Assembly: GCA_964410105.1 (NCBI GenBank)
Contig: CAYPFY010000008.1
Span: 62,001 to 126,000 of the forward strand
Direction: 5' to 3'
DNA: 64,000 bases
DNA from: CAYPFY01 sp964410105
GTDB taxonomy: Bacteria > Bacteroidota > Ignavibacteria > UBA10030 > SZUA-254
Shown: in pieces, positions 56,222-64,000 of the stretch
How positions within the stretch are numbered: the stretch's first letter is position 1
How the letters are laid out: every line of letters starts with the position of its first letter
Made by a program: the position numbers and the translations under genes
The notes under the pieces: generated by a model
What the model was told of the DNA's origin: nothing
Databases searched by the model: none
What the model saw: the letters and a program-made list of their open reading frames with translations, nothing else

Positions 56222-56908
56222 TCACTTCTCTCCTTCCCTCAGGATTTGTTCGAAATCCCTCAAAAATGCCTGCCCCTCGGTTGCAAGAATTTTCCGCTCC
56301 CTCTCATCGATCCCATCCTCAAGAGTGACGGTTGAAAGACCGGGATAGCGTCGGGAAAGGTCGTCGAGGATCCCCCCCTGATTCTGAAAAAGAGAAAGGA
56401 GGCCCGACAATGCGAACGGATCTGCGGATGCATACCGTGCAAGAGAGGACTGCGGGCGATTGCTGGAAGCGGCCAGGCTCAGCAGCCCGAAGGCATCCCG
56501 ATCGGCCGGAAAGCGGGAGCCGGCCTCACCCTGCGCGCTCAGGCGGCTTTCGAGAGCGGCGATCCTCATCGAATCCTGCGCCTGCAGGGCGAGGAAAAGA
56601 ACGGAAGCGGCCAGCAGAAACAATGTGAGAGCGGGCCTGAGCCAGACAAGAACATCATCGAGGCGAATCCTCCCTTCGCCCGAGATCCGCCGGAGGGTGG
56701 ATGTGACAAGCTCGGATTTCCCTGAAAAATCAGGAACAACCTCTTTCAGCGGCAGGATGGCCTTTTCGAGCAGCTCGAGGTCGCCAAGAATCCTCCTGCA
56801 CTTTGAACAGGAGACAGCATGTTCCAGAACCTCCAGCTTCTGTTCGGTAGAGACTTCCCCGTCCCGGAATAGATAGATAAGATGCTCGATGCGCCGGCAG
56901 TCCTTCAT
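56222..56908 (-). CDS. Zinc-finger anti-sigma factor
   Basis: 228 residues. The N-terminal anti-sigma zinc-finger has H30, C34 and C37 (LEHAVSCSKCRR) and binds the sigma factor in the cytoplasm. One transmembrane helix (WLRPALTLFLLAASVLFLAL) near residue 90 places the rest in the periplasm. Its ATG overlaps the sigma stop by four bases (ATGA), the usual arrangement for an ECF pair. The periplasmic part would release the sigma factor on stress; the signal is unknown. Confidence 0.9.
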   Translation of the reverse strand: MKDCRRIEHLIYLFRDGEVSTEQKLEVLEHAVSCSKCRRILGDLELLEKAILPLKEVVPDFSGKSELVTSTLRRISGEGRIRLDDVLVWLRPALTLFLLAASVLFLALQAQDSMRIAALESRLSAQGEAGSRFPADRDAFGLLSLAASSNRPQSSLARYASADPFALSGLLSLFQNQGGILDDLSRRYPGLSTVTLEDGIDERERKILATEGQAFLRDFEQILREGEK

Positions 56909-57465
56909 TCAACCCTCGACATGATGCTTCGGATCCGTTTCCTGGCATAGCAGAGATTCGTTTTGACGGAGGCGACCGACATATCCGTCAGATCGGCGAT
57001 CTCGTCGATCGAAAAATCCTGAAGATCGCGAAGTTGTAATACGAGGCGTTCCTTTGGCGGGAGCAGCCTGATGGCGGAGCGGACATATTCCAGGAGATCT
57101 GTATCTTCAAGGCGCTTATGGACATCCGTGCCGTCGGGAACGTCGCTCCGGTTGAAGAACCCAAGAACCCTTCTGCGCCGCGCATCCATTTTCATCCTAT
57201 CGTAGCAGAGATTCGTCACAATCTTATAAAGCCACGTTGTAAACTTCACTTCCTTGCGATACCGGGGGAGATTGTTCCAGACCCGGATAAAAGCCTCCTG
57301 GACGACATCCTTCGAATCCTCTTCATCGTGGAGCAACCGGTACGCCAGCGCAAACGCATAATCCTCATGAAATTCCATCAGGGAGCGAAAGGCATCAAGA
57401 TCACCCTTCAGGCTTTTGGATACGAGAGTAGTCGACTGAACGGTCTCTGGTACTGGCGGATTCAT
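56905..57465 (-). CDS. ECF-type RNA polymerase sigma factor
   Basis: 186 residues. Region 2 is clear (YAFALAYRLLHDEEDSKDVVQEAFIRVWNN, with the typical 'DxxQExFxxxW' motif and FTTWLYKIVTNLCYDRMK) and region 4 is present (LPPKERLVLQLRDLQDFSIDEIADLTDMSVASVKTNLCYARKRI). The gene is followed by its anti-sigma factor and a lipoprotein in one operon. A TGCTACATT element about 60 bases upstream of the ATG is also found before the T9SS gene at 60432 and may be its own promoter. Confidence 0.93.
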   Translation of the reverse strand: MNPPVPETVQSTTLVSKSLKGDLDAFRSLMEFHEDYAFALAYRLLHDEEDSKDVVQEAFIRVWNNLPRYRKEVKFTTWLYKIVTNLCYDRMKMDARRRRVLGFFNRSDVPDGTDVHKRLEDTDLLEYVRSAIRLLPPKERLVLQLRDLQDFSIDEIADLTDMSVASVKTNLCYARKRIRSIMSRVE

Positions 57466-57523
57466 TCCCTGCTTGTGATCTACAGATGATACGACGCAGA
57501 GTTCAAACGGTTAAAACCCGTAC

Positions 57524-57532
57524 AATGTAGCA
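57524..57532 (-). promoter_or_regulatory. TGCTACATT element upstream of the ECF operon
   Basis: The minus strand reads TTTTGCTACATTGTACGGG across this site, about 60 bases before the sigma ATG. The same nine-base word TGCTACATT occurs at 60466-60474 before the T9SS gene on the same strand. A shared promoter for an autoregulated ECF factor is inferred. Confidence 0.35.
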
Positions 57533-57735
57533 AAATATGGCCCTTCTGCGGAAGTGGCAGGTTACGCAGCGCACAGAAACGGGACAGCGCGCAGATTCTT
57601 GAGGAATGGAGCTAGAAGAGGGGAGAGTGAGCGGACGGAAATGATGGCAATCCCCCCCTGTGCGTGTCTCTCACATGAGGAGTTTGAAGCTCTCCTCGTG
57701 TTGAGCACCACAGCAGGGGAGGTGCCATGGAAGGA

Positions 57736-60432
57736 CTATTTTATGATCAGCATCTTCTTGATTGCGCCGAAGCTTCCGGCACGGAGGCTGTAGAAATAGA
57801 CCCCGGTGCTAAGATTGGGCGCATCGAAGCGGACCGAATGGGCCCCGGCGCCGAAGGAAGCGTTGTCTAAAACCGTTGCCACCTCCTGGCCGAGGAGATT
57901 ATACACCTTCAGAGTGACGGTAGAGACCGCCGGCAGATCGAAGGCAATCTGCGTCGACGGATTGAACGGATTCGGATAATTCTGGTAGAGCGTAAACTGT
58001 TTCGGCAATGCCGCGGGTTGAGCCGCCAGGCTCAGAGAACCTTTCGAATTCACGCGGACTGATCCCTGACCCTTAACGGCGGCGATCAGTTTTCCCGAAG
58101 CGTCTGAAAGATTGTAGCCGCCCGGCTGAACGACGGACCAGGACAGTGTCAGGGGGGCGAGAGCCGAATTGATGAGAATCGTGGAACTTCCTGAGCCGAC
58201 AAATTCCACCAAGCGCTGAGAAGCGAAGCGCACGTCGAGGGCATCATCGGGTCCCTGCGGGGGCATTTCAAAGAACGCAGGGTCGAGCCCGTTCTGGCGG
58301 GTTCCGAAGTAAAGAGTCTGCTCGGCGCCCGACGCATCGCGCACAGTGATCGTATTCATGTGAGAGAGGGGATTCTCTGACCTGGGTGCGGAGCTCGTCC
58401 CCGTCATCGTCAGCGATCCGCCCGAGGACAGTTTCACCCAGTAACCCTTCCCCGGTTCCAGCGATGTGGCGAGAGAATAGCTTCCGCTGTATCCGAAGAA
58501 CCCTGTTGCCAGGATACCCGGGGGATTCGTTGCGATAGAAGAAACCGGGACCGAAGAGGAGACCGCTCCGATAAGATTCCACCCTGCGGGGAGCGTCAGG
58601 GACTGGGAGGTCCTCGGGGTGCCGGGAATATTGAGGGTCTGCAGGGACGGGAATTTTATCCAATATCCGACCCCGTAATCGAGAACTGATGTCAGCAAAT
58701 AGCCGGGCCGGGTATACTTAAATGCGCCGGCGCTGGACGTGGGATAGACCGCGGACCGGTGGGCATCCGCCACGGTGGAGGGGAGAGAAACAAGATTCCA
58801 GCGTGGTTGGACGCTCAGCGTCGTATACTGGGAACCCGGCGAGGCGTCTGTCAACTGGGCATTCACGATCGTCGTCGTCGGGGAACTGTTTGAATAATCC
58901 ACCGGAACCGGGATACTCGCATCCGACAGCCCCGGTTTCTGGACGAGCAGGGTATAGGTGCCCGTGGCAAGGCCTGTAGCGGTAAAACTCCCGTCGCTCC
59001 CGCTCAGCGCAGAGGTGACGGGGGAGTTCGAGGCATCGGTCACGGTAATGATGGCCCCGTCGACGGGGGTAGAGCCCGAGCCGGGGGAAGACTGGCTTAT
59101 GATGCCGCTGATGCTATTCAAACCCTCTTCCGATTCGGAGAGCACATAGATATCGATCCCCGTGATCGCCGAGCCGGTCACAGCGACGGTTGACGCGCTG
59201 TCGCGGAAGGCTGTTCCGCCGGTCACGGAATAAAACGTCGGAATATAATCATGGCCGGCGTAGGCCAGGACAAGGTAAGACCCGTCGGGGAGGTGATCGA
59301 GAGTATAGACGCCGTTACTATCGCTCCGAGTGAAAGCGGCGTGCCCGTCGAAGTGATGGTCGTGATCGCGGTGGAAAGCGACCACGTGGCTGATGAGCCC
59401 CGTGCTATCCTTGGCGCTCCGGATCACTCCGCTGATTGAGCCGGTGGCGAGAGAACGCGCTTTCAGATTAAAATCGATACCTGAGGAATCGCTCTTCAGG
59501 TCAAGATGATCCGCTTCGAGCGGAGTATCGCGGTGGTTCCAGAATTGCGGGAGAAAATGCTCGGCCCACGCCCCGACGACATACGTCCCACCGGGAAGGA
59601 GCATATGATAATGACCGGCCGAATCGGTCTGAGCGGACCTGAGAGCATCGCAGTCGTGGTGGTTATCGTCGTAGCCGCCGTATCCGTCGAAGCGCAGGAG
59701 AAATGCAAAGACGCGTGCGCCTCCGATCGGATTAGCGGCCGTATCTGACACCGTCCCGGCGAGCGTAAAGAAATGCCTCACGGTATCCCGGGCATGGAGC
59801 GTAAAATTCACCGTCACCGAATCGCTGTCATGGACGGGGACGGGCGTGGCGTCATGGAATTCGGAGGCCCCGTCGTACCACTGAGGGGCAAAGGCGGGAT
59901 TATGGGGATCCGCGCGCACAAAATAAGTCGCCGGGTGCACAGATGAAATTAGATAGTGTCCGCTCCCATCGGTAAAACCGAAGCGTGAAAACCATCCCCG
60001 GGACGAATCGAACAACACAATGGCGACATACGGGATCCCTGCACCGGTGGTATCGTGCACAAAACCGGCCACGCGTGCGCCCCCCGAGTGATCAAATGTC
60101 GAGACCCGGATAAAATTCGAGGGATAACTCTGAACCGTATCGTGGTAGACAGCGGTCACCGCATAGTAATACGTTTTGCCCGATTCCACGGACGTATCGT
60201 CATAGGCTGTATCGGGAGTCGATGCCAGGACACCGGGATGGTAACCCTCATCCTGGCCCCGGTAGATTTTGTACAAAGAGGGGGTCACATCCGAATTAGG
60301 GCGGTGCCAGAGGAGGGATACTTTTCCGTCGTGAAATCTCCCCTCGAGATTGTGAGGCGGCGGCGGCTGGGCGAGGCCGAATGACGCTGTTGCGAGAATC
60401 AGAAAAGCAAACAGAAGACGGTGGATTTTCAT
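57736..60432 (-). CDS. Secreted carboxypeptidase-regulatory-repeat protein with T9SS sorting domain
   Basis: 898 residues from ATG 60432 (AAAGG six bases upstream); an earlier in-frame start at 60489 is unsupported. The signal peptide (HRLLFAFLILATASFGLAQ) is followed by a fibronectin-III-like domain (HNLEGRFHDGKVSLLWHRPN ... KTYYYAVTAVY). Four or five carboxypeptidase-regulatory/CnaB-like sandwiches come next (ARVAGFVHDTTGAGIPYVAI, FTDGSGHYLISSVHPATYFV, YTLDHLPDGSYLVLAYAG, GSFTATGLATGTYTLLVQ). Then a WNLVSLP/GYWIK tandem module (58385-58802), an LYFG/DARF module (about 58050-58340) and a sorting domain (YQNYPNPFNPSTQIAFDLP ... AIKKMLIIK). No catalytic site. Probably a surface stalk or adhesin. 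Confidence 0.9.
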   Translation of the reverse strand: MKIHRLLFAFLILATASFGLAQPPPPHNLEGRFHDGKVSLLWHRPNSDVTPSLYKIYRGQDEGYHPGVLASTPDTAYDDTSVESGKTYYYAVTAVYHDTVQSYPSNFIRVSTFDHSGGARVAGFVHDTTGAGIPYVAIVLFDSSRGWFSRFGFTDGSGHYLISSVHPATYFVRADPHNPAFAPQWYDGASEFHDATPVPVHDSDSVTVNFTLHARDTVRHFFTLAGTVSDTAANPIGGARVFAFLLRFDGYGGYDDNHHDCDALRSAQTDSAGHYHMLLPGGTYVVGAWAEHFLPQFWNHRDTPLEADHLDLKSDSSGIDFNLKARSLATGSISGVIRSAKDSTGLISHVVAFHRDHDHHFDGHAAFTRSDSNGVYTLDHLPDGSYLVLAYAGHDYIPTFYSVTGGTAFRDSASTVAVTGSAITGIDIYVLSESEEGLNSISGIISQSSPGSGSTPVDGAIITVTDASNSPVTSALSGSDGSFTATGLATGTYTLLVQKPGLSDASIPVPVDYSNSSPTTTIVNAQLTDASPGSQYTTLSVQPRWNLVSLPSTVADAHRSAVYPTSSAGAFKYTRPGYLLTSVLDYGVGYWIKFPSLQTLNIPGTPRTSQSLTLPAGWNLIGAVSSSVPVSSIATNPPGILATGFFGYSGSYSLATSLEPGKGYWVKLSSGGSLTMTGTSSAPRSENPLSHMNTITVRDASGAEQTLYFGTRQNGLDPAFFEMPPQGPDDALDVRFASQRLVEFVGSGSSTILINSALAPLTLSWSVVQPGGYNLSDASGKLIAAVKGQGSVRVNSKGSLSLAAQPAALPKQFTLYQNYPNPFNPSTQIAFDLPAVSTVTLKVYNLLGQEVATVLDNASFGAGAHSVRFDAPNLSTGVYFYSLRAGSFGAIKKMLIIK

Positions 60433-60455
60433 AAGAGCCTTTCTGCAAGAGGGGA

Positions 60456-60474
60456 TGCTACATATAATGTAGCA
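60456..60474. promoter_or_regulatory. TGCTACAT inverted repeat upstream of T9SS gene
   Basis: TGCTACAT (60456-60463), ATA, ATGTAGCA (60467-60474) is a perfect 8-bp inverted repeat, 24 bases before the ATG at 60432, in the divergent region between that gene and the AlkP-like gene. One half with its next base (TGCTACATT) also occurs before the ECF sigma operon. Confidence 0.45.
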
Positions 60475-60627
60475 GAAAAGAAGGGACACTTACAATAGAT
60501 AAGTAAAATTTAATTCTGAAAAATCCGGATAAATCATCCGCGCGGGGACCGGGGCACCGATTGAATATTTTCGGGCAAAGCGAGAAAAGCTTGCTTAATC
60601 GCAATAATTTATCTAATATCGTCGCTG

Positions 60628-61698
60628 ATGAAACGCACCGTCCTATTCACAATCCTGGCCGTCTCAGCAATCTGTTCGGCCCAGCCGCGGGCAGAAAACG
60701 CCGTCATCATCACCATAGACGGTCTCCGCTGGCAGGAAATCTTCAGTGGGATGGACACCTCCATTGCACAAGATCCCCGATTCAATCAGGGGGACAGCGC
60801 GGGGATATTCCAGCTCTATGGCGATAAAGACCCGGAAGAAAGGCGGAAAAAACTCTTCCCCTTCCTCTGGGGCACGGTACGTGCCGGGGGACGTCTGTAC
60901 GGCAACAGATTTTATGGCAACAAGGTCGATGACGCGAATCCCTACTGGTTTTCCTACCCCGGGTACAGCGAGATTTTCTGTGGATTCGTCGACACCGCGA
61001 TCAACACAAACGAATTCCCGGACAACCCCCACACGAACATCCTTGAATTCCTCAACACTCTTGGAAAATACAGAGGGAGGGTAGGCGCATTCTGTTCATG
61101 GGACGCCTTCGAAAGGATCCTCAATGAGAAAAGAAGCGGGATCCCGGTCGTTTCGGCATTTGAACCATGCGGGGGATCGTCGCCCACCCCGAAAGAAACC
61201 CTGCTCAACGAAATGTTAGAAAACTCCTACAAGCCATGGGGTTCTGAGGAATGTCTCGACATGTTCACCCATTACGAGGCGGTGGATTACATTGAAACCC
61301 GAAAGCCCAGAATTCTCTACATCGCTTACGGCGAAACGGATGAGTGGGCGCACTCCGGGATGTACAGGAACTACCTCTCGGCGGCCCATCAGGTCGATGC
61401 ATGGATGGGTGAGATCTGGCAAAAACTTCAAAATGATGCACAGTACCGCGACAGGACGGCACTCCTCGTCACTGTTGATCATGGGAGAGGGGGGCAAGCC
61501 TGGACCAGCCATGGCCGCAAAATCGGGGACTCACATGAAACGTGGCTTGTGCTCATGTGCCCGGGCATCACGCCGGAAGGAGAAATGAGAACGGAAATAC
61601 AGATTTTCGAGAAACAATACGCCCAGACGATCGCCTCGTTGCTCGGGGTAACGTTCACCGCAGCGCATCCGATCGCGGAAAAGATCGACCTCAGATAG
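60628..61698 (+). CDS. Secreted alkaline-phosphatase-superfamily hydrolase
   Basis: 356 residues with a signal peptide (KRTVLFTILAVSAICSAQ). The N-terminal metal motif is AVIITIDGLRWQEIF (D30). A SYPGYSEIF segment holds the likely Ser/Thr nucleophile region, ILYIAYGETDEWAH carries an acidic/histidine metal ligand motif, and LVTVDHGRGG supplies the late Asp-His ligands. This fits phosphodiesterase/phosphoglycerate-mutase-like AlkP members. The exact nucleophile and the substrate (phosphodiester, phosphonate or sulfate ester) cannot be settled by eye. Transcribed rightwards, divergent from the T9SS gene. Confidence 0.85.
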   Translation: MKRTVLFTILAVSAICSAQPRAENAVIITIDGLRWQEIFSGMDTSIAQDPRFNQGDSAGIFQLYGDKDPEERRKKLFPFLWGTVRAGGRLYGNRFYGNKVDDANPYWFSYPGYSEIFCGFVDTAINTNEFPDNPHTNILEFLNTLGKYRGRVGAFCSWDAFERILNEKRSGIPVVSAFEPCGGSSPTPKETLLNEMLENSYKPWGSEECLDMFTHYEAVDYIETRKPRILYIAYGETDEWAHSGMYRNYLSAAHQVDAWMGEIWQKLQNDAQYRDRTALLVTVDHGRGGQAWTSHGRKIGDSHETWLVLMCPGITPEGEMRTEIQIFEKQYAQTIASLLGVTFTAAHPIAEKIDLR

Positions 61699-61701
61699 TC
61701 A

Positions 61702-62196
61702 TCACGTCCAGGGCTCATCGGCGGAAGGGCCGTAGATAGACGGCACCTTCGCCCCGATCAGACGCAGATACAGTGAAAACTGTCCCCTGTGGTGAACCAT
61801 ATCCATCAGCATGAGCCACAGCACATCGCCGCGCCGGACCTGGCCCATCTGCTTTGGGCCGGTAGCGAAGGCCATCGTAGAATTCCAGTCCGACTCGGGC
61901 ATGTCTTTCACCATAGGCAGCACGTACTGGTACGTCTTCTCGAGGGCCCAGAGAACGTCGGGGAAATTGGGGGGCGCTTTGAAATCCCTCGTCCTCGATA
62001 AATCGATTTCCCCCTTCACCACCCCCTCGGCGACATTCAGTTCCGCGATAAACACTCCGGCCAGCTCATTCGCAGCTTTGGTTTTTTCTGCGGTCGGTTT
62101 AAAATGATCATAACCGGCGGGAAGCGACTTCAAAACCTTCATCGTCGTCGCGTGTTCACGTTCCCAGGCAGCGACAAGCATTTCTTTCTCGGTCAT
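61702..62196 (-). CDS. DinB-family protein
   Basis: 164 residues forming a four-helix bundle. Metal-site pattern: a first-helix histidine (WEREHATTMKVLKSLP), a middle AELNVAEGVV segment and a C-terminal HHRGQFSLYLRLIG motif typical of DinB/YfiT metal-binding enzymes. The family includes thiol-dependent transferases and stress proteins. The exact role is unknown. It ends four bases from the AlkP gene, convergently. Confidence 0.9.
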   Translation of the reverse strand: MTEKEMLVAAWEREHATTMKVLKSLPAGYDHFKPTAEKTKAANELAGVFIAELNVAEGVVKGEIDLSRTRDFKAPPNFPDVLWALEKTYQYVLPMVKDMPESDWNSTMAFATGPKQMGQVRRGDVLWLMLMDMVHHRGQFSLYLRLIGAKVPSIYGPSADEPWT

Positions 62197-62243
62197 AAAC
62201 TGTCACATAAGAAATTGTAATAGTGGTAATAGTTTTTACAGAC

Positions 62244-64000
62244 TCATCGAACGAGAAGCATCTTCCTCACCTCGGTGAAGCGTTGTGCGGGAAGATCCAG
62301 GGCCGCGGCATCCATTCTGAGGAAATACACCCCGCTTGCGGCATCGGCAGGGTACCAGTCGACGGCCCGATAGCCCGCATCCTCGACCCCGTCGATAAGA
62401 GTAGCCACCTCCTGGCCGAGAACGTCAAAGACCTTCAGTGACACCCTGCTCGGGCGTGGAATTTCCAGACGGATCGACGTTTTGGGATTAAACGGGTTGG
62501 GAAAATTCTGATGCAGGGCATAGAGATGTGGCAGCGCTGCTCCGGAAAACCTCAGTGCGACGTTCGACTGTGAGGTCACACCCTCAATGGCTCCGCTCGA
62601 GTCAAGCGGGATATTTTTCGACCCTACGAGCAAAGAAGCAGAAAGTTTCTGATGAACGGTCCAGGCGATGGAGAGTGGGTATTGCGCCGACGATATTCTC
62701 ACGAAAAACTCCTCGGATCCGTGCCCGGGAACGGCCAGGGACTGATCATTCGGAAAGCGGGCATCGAACGCCCCGTCGGGAGGACGCGGCGGCAGTTCAA
62801 AAAAGCCGGCATCTGTCGCCGGAGCGCCGAAATAAAGTGTTGCCGAACGCCCCTTGGCGTCACGGACAACCAGTTCGCCAAGATTTTTTGTAAAATCCCG
62901 ATCCCCGGCGCGGTCCATGTGAGATTCGGCGTCCATGAGGATCTTTCCGGGATGATTCGTCTTCACCCAGTAAGCGTGGCCGGGGCGGATAGAATCTGCG
63001 GGATGATAGGCGCCATCAAACTCATAGAAGGGTGAGATCACGATCCCGGGAGGAGATGTGACGATCGAGCTCCGGGCAACGGGATAGGAAACAGACCCCA
63101 CAAGATTCCAGAGCTCGGCGACATCGAGCGAGAGATTGTTAAGGGGAAATCCTGAAAAACTCAGCGTTGAATCGGAAAGTTTCTTCCAATAACCCCTACC
63201 GATTACCAGAGTATCCTCCTTCGCGTAGCGATTCCTGAAGGAGAAAACATTCCGGAGAACATAGGGGCAGGCCGGATCGACGGGGAGGGAGATCAACTGC
63301 CAGTTTGGGGCGAGTCGGGCAGTAACCAAAACAGCCGAACCCGGCCCGACGCCGGTTCCGGAGACCTTTAATGTATCTGCATTATCCAGGGCAAAGACCA
63401 CATGGCCGTTCTTCTCCCCCGCTGAGAGGGGTGTAAAGGTAGCAGTGTAAGCAAGATCACCATAGGGAGGGATAGAGATCCCGCGGGAGGGTGAAATCGC
63501 AAACTCGGGATGATCGGAGCGGACGGATTGCACGACAAGATCACGCGAGACGCTGAGGTTCCGGACATCGACCGTAAGACTCCCGTGGCAACCCACGCCG
63601 ACTGAATCGAAGTTCAGCGTCCTCTCCGAGACGAAGGCAGTGCCGCTCGTAAACGCCGGTTCCGCCCTGTAGTCTAGCGACGCGGTCGGCTTCGCCATAA
63701 GAATCCTCAGCGAATAAAATCCGGGGGGGAGCCCGTCGGGAAGCCGCGCGTGAAGCACAGTATCTGCCCAGGCTGCCGGGAGATTCGTCCATCCCGTATC
63801 CTGCAAAGAACGGTAAAAAACCGAGACCGTCGTCGGAACCGAATCTCTGCCGGGGGTAACGAGAATCTCATTGGGAGGGAGAGAGTCGGGGAGATTCCCG
63901 TCGCGGAGAAGTTGCAGATTCACAATCCGCGGCGAACTGCCATTCGATCCGGAGACGATTACCGATACTTTGGCGCGGAGAGAACCGACCTGATAATTCT
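62244..64000 (-). CDS. Secreted protein with shared C-terminal cassette and T9SS domain (5' end outside window)
   Basis: The frame is open to the right edge (upstream codons read NYQVGSLRAKVSVIVSGS), so the GTG at 63923 is probably not the start and the N-terminus is missing. About 580 residues are visible. They include a choice-of-anchor/Ig-like module (GCHGSLTVDVRNLSVSRDLV, then FTPLSAGEKNGHVVF), a WQLISLP/GYWKK and WNLVGS/AYWVK tandem module (62940-63310), an LYFG/DARF module (62640-62880) and a sorting domain (LHQNFPNPFNPKTSIRLEIP ... EVRKMLLVR). It is exported by T9SS. The function of the missing N-terminal part is unknown. Confidence 0.88.
   Translation of the reverse strand, partial: NYQVGSLRAKVSVIVSGSNGSSPRIVNLQLLRDGNLPDSLPPNEILVTPGRDSVPTTVSVFYRSLQDTGWTNLPAAWADTVLHARLPDGLPPGFYSLRILMAKPTASLDYRAEPAFTSGTAFVSERTLNFDSVGVGCHGSLTVDVRNLSVSRDLVVQSVRSDHPEFAISPSRGISIPPYGDLAYTATFTPLSAGEKNGHVVFALDNADTLKVSGTGVGPGSAVLVTARLAPNWQLISLPVDPACPYVLRNVFSFRNRYAKEDTLVIGRGYWKKLSDSTLSFSGFPLNNLSLDVAELWNLVGSVSYPVARSSIVTSPPGIVISPFYEFDGAYHPADSIRPGHAYWVKTNHPGKILMDAESHMDRAGDRDFTKNLGELVVRDAKGRSATLYFGAPATDAGFFELPPRPPDGAFDARFPNDQSLAVPGHGSEEFFVRISSAQYPLSIAWTVHQKLSASLLVGSKNIPLDSSGAIEGVTSQSNVALRFSGAALPHLYALHQNFPNPFNPKTSIRLEIPRPSRVSLKVFDVLGQEVATLIDGVEDAGYRAVDWYPADAASGVYFLRMDAAALDLPAQRFTEVRKMLLVR

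Noticed and set aside
1..64000. T9SS machinery, tRNA, rRNA or CRISPR genes
   Set aside because: Searched by eye in gaps and frames; only T9SS cargo domains are present, and no cloverleaf, rRNA or repeat-spacer pattern was seen.

Overview
This window looks like chromosomal DNA from a free-living Gram-negative bacterium of the Bacteroidota/Chlorobiota/Ignavibacteriota neighbourhood. At least six large secreted proteins end in a type IX secretion (T9SS) C-terminal sorting domain of the 'FPNPFNP' style. Other signs are beta-propeller two-component sensors with LuxR-type regulators, a DUF5916/CBM9 outer-membrane-type protein and an orphan TonB C-terminal domain. Strong AGGAGG-type ribosome binding sites argue for the Ignavibacteria/Chlorobi side rather than Bacteroidia. 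The species cannot be named. Most of the window is GC-rich and transcribed leftwards (minus strand).

Layout. 2-4719: a giant PKD-repeat secreted protein (runs off the left edge) behind a tiny stand-alone sorting domain. 4909-18232: two propeller-type sensor kinase/response regulator pairs around a sortilin/BNR-repeat T9SS protein, a TonB-C protein, a lone receiver and a decayed sorting-domain remnant. 18343-21928: a 5-oxoprolinase operon pxpB-pxpC-MFS-pxpA. 22248-28700: an AT-richer segment with two T9SS cargo genes, bounded by decayed IS3-type transposase fragments. 28855-34977: YceI, an F420-reductase-like protein, a Crp/Fnr regulator, a copper P-type ATPase, a DUF1259 protein and a small membrane protein. 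35189-38143: a DCC-lipase maturation factor fusion and a geranylgeranyl-reductase-like flavoprotein. 38379-43642 (plus strand): a lipoprotein, an esterase and a DUF5916 protein. 43648-50717: a T9SS-exported arylsulfotransferase, small secreted proteins and a Ser/Thr kinase with TPR-like repeats. 50848-51570: an AT-rich plus-strand islet with a frameshifted ORF. 51617-55008: a four-gene glyco-operon (helical repeat protein, phosphotransferase, glycosyltransferase, ChbG deacetylase). 55179-57465: an ECF sigma/anti-sigma/lipoprotein operon. 57736-64000: another T9SS protein, an AlkP-superfamily phosphodiesterase, DinB, and a further T9SS protein cut by the right edge.

How it works together. The window is rich in surface proteins and sensors: large adhesin-like or repeat proteins exported by a T9SS encoded elsewhere, and sensor kinases, a Ser/Thr kinase and an ECF system that could control them. 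The most interesting signals are a shared C-terminal cassette reused in four unrelated secreted proteins, the glyco-operon, a transporter built into the 5-oxoprolinase operon, and a TGCTACATT motif in front of both the ECF operon and a T9SS gene. No rRNA, tRNA, CRISPR array or intact mobile element was found.
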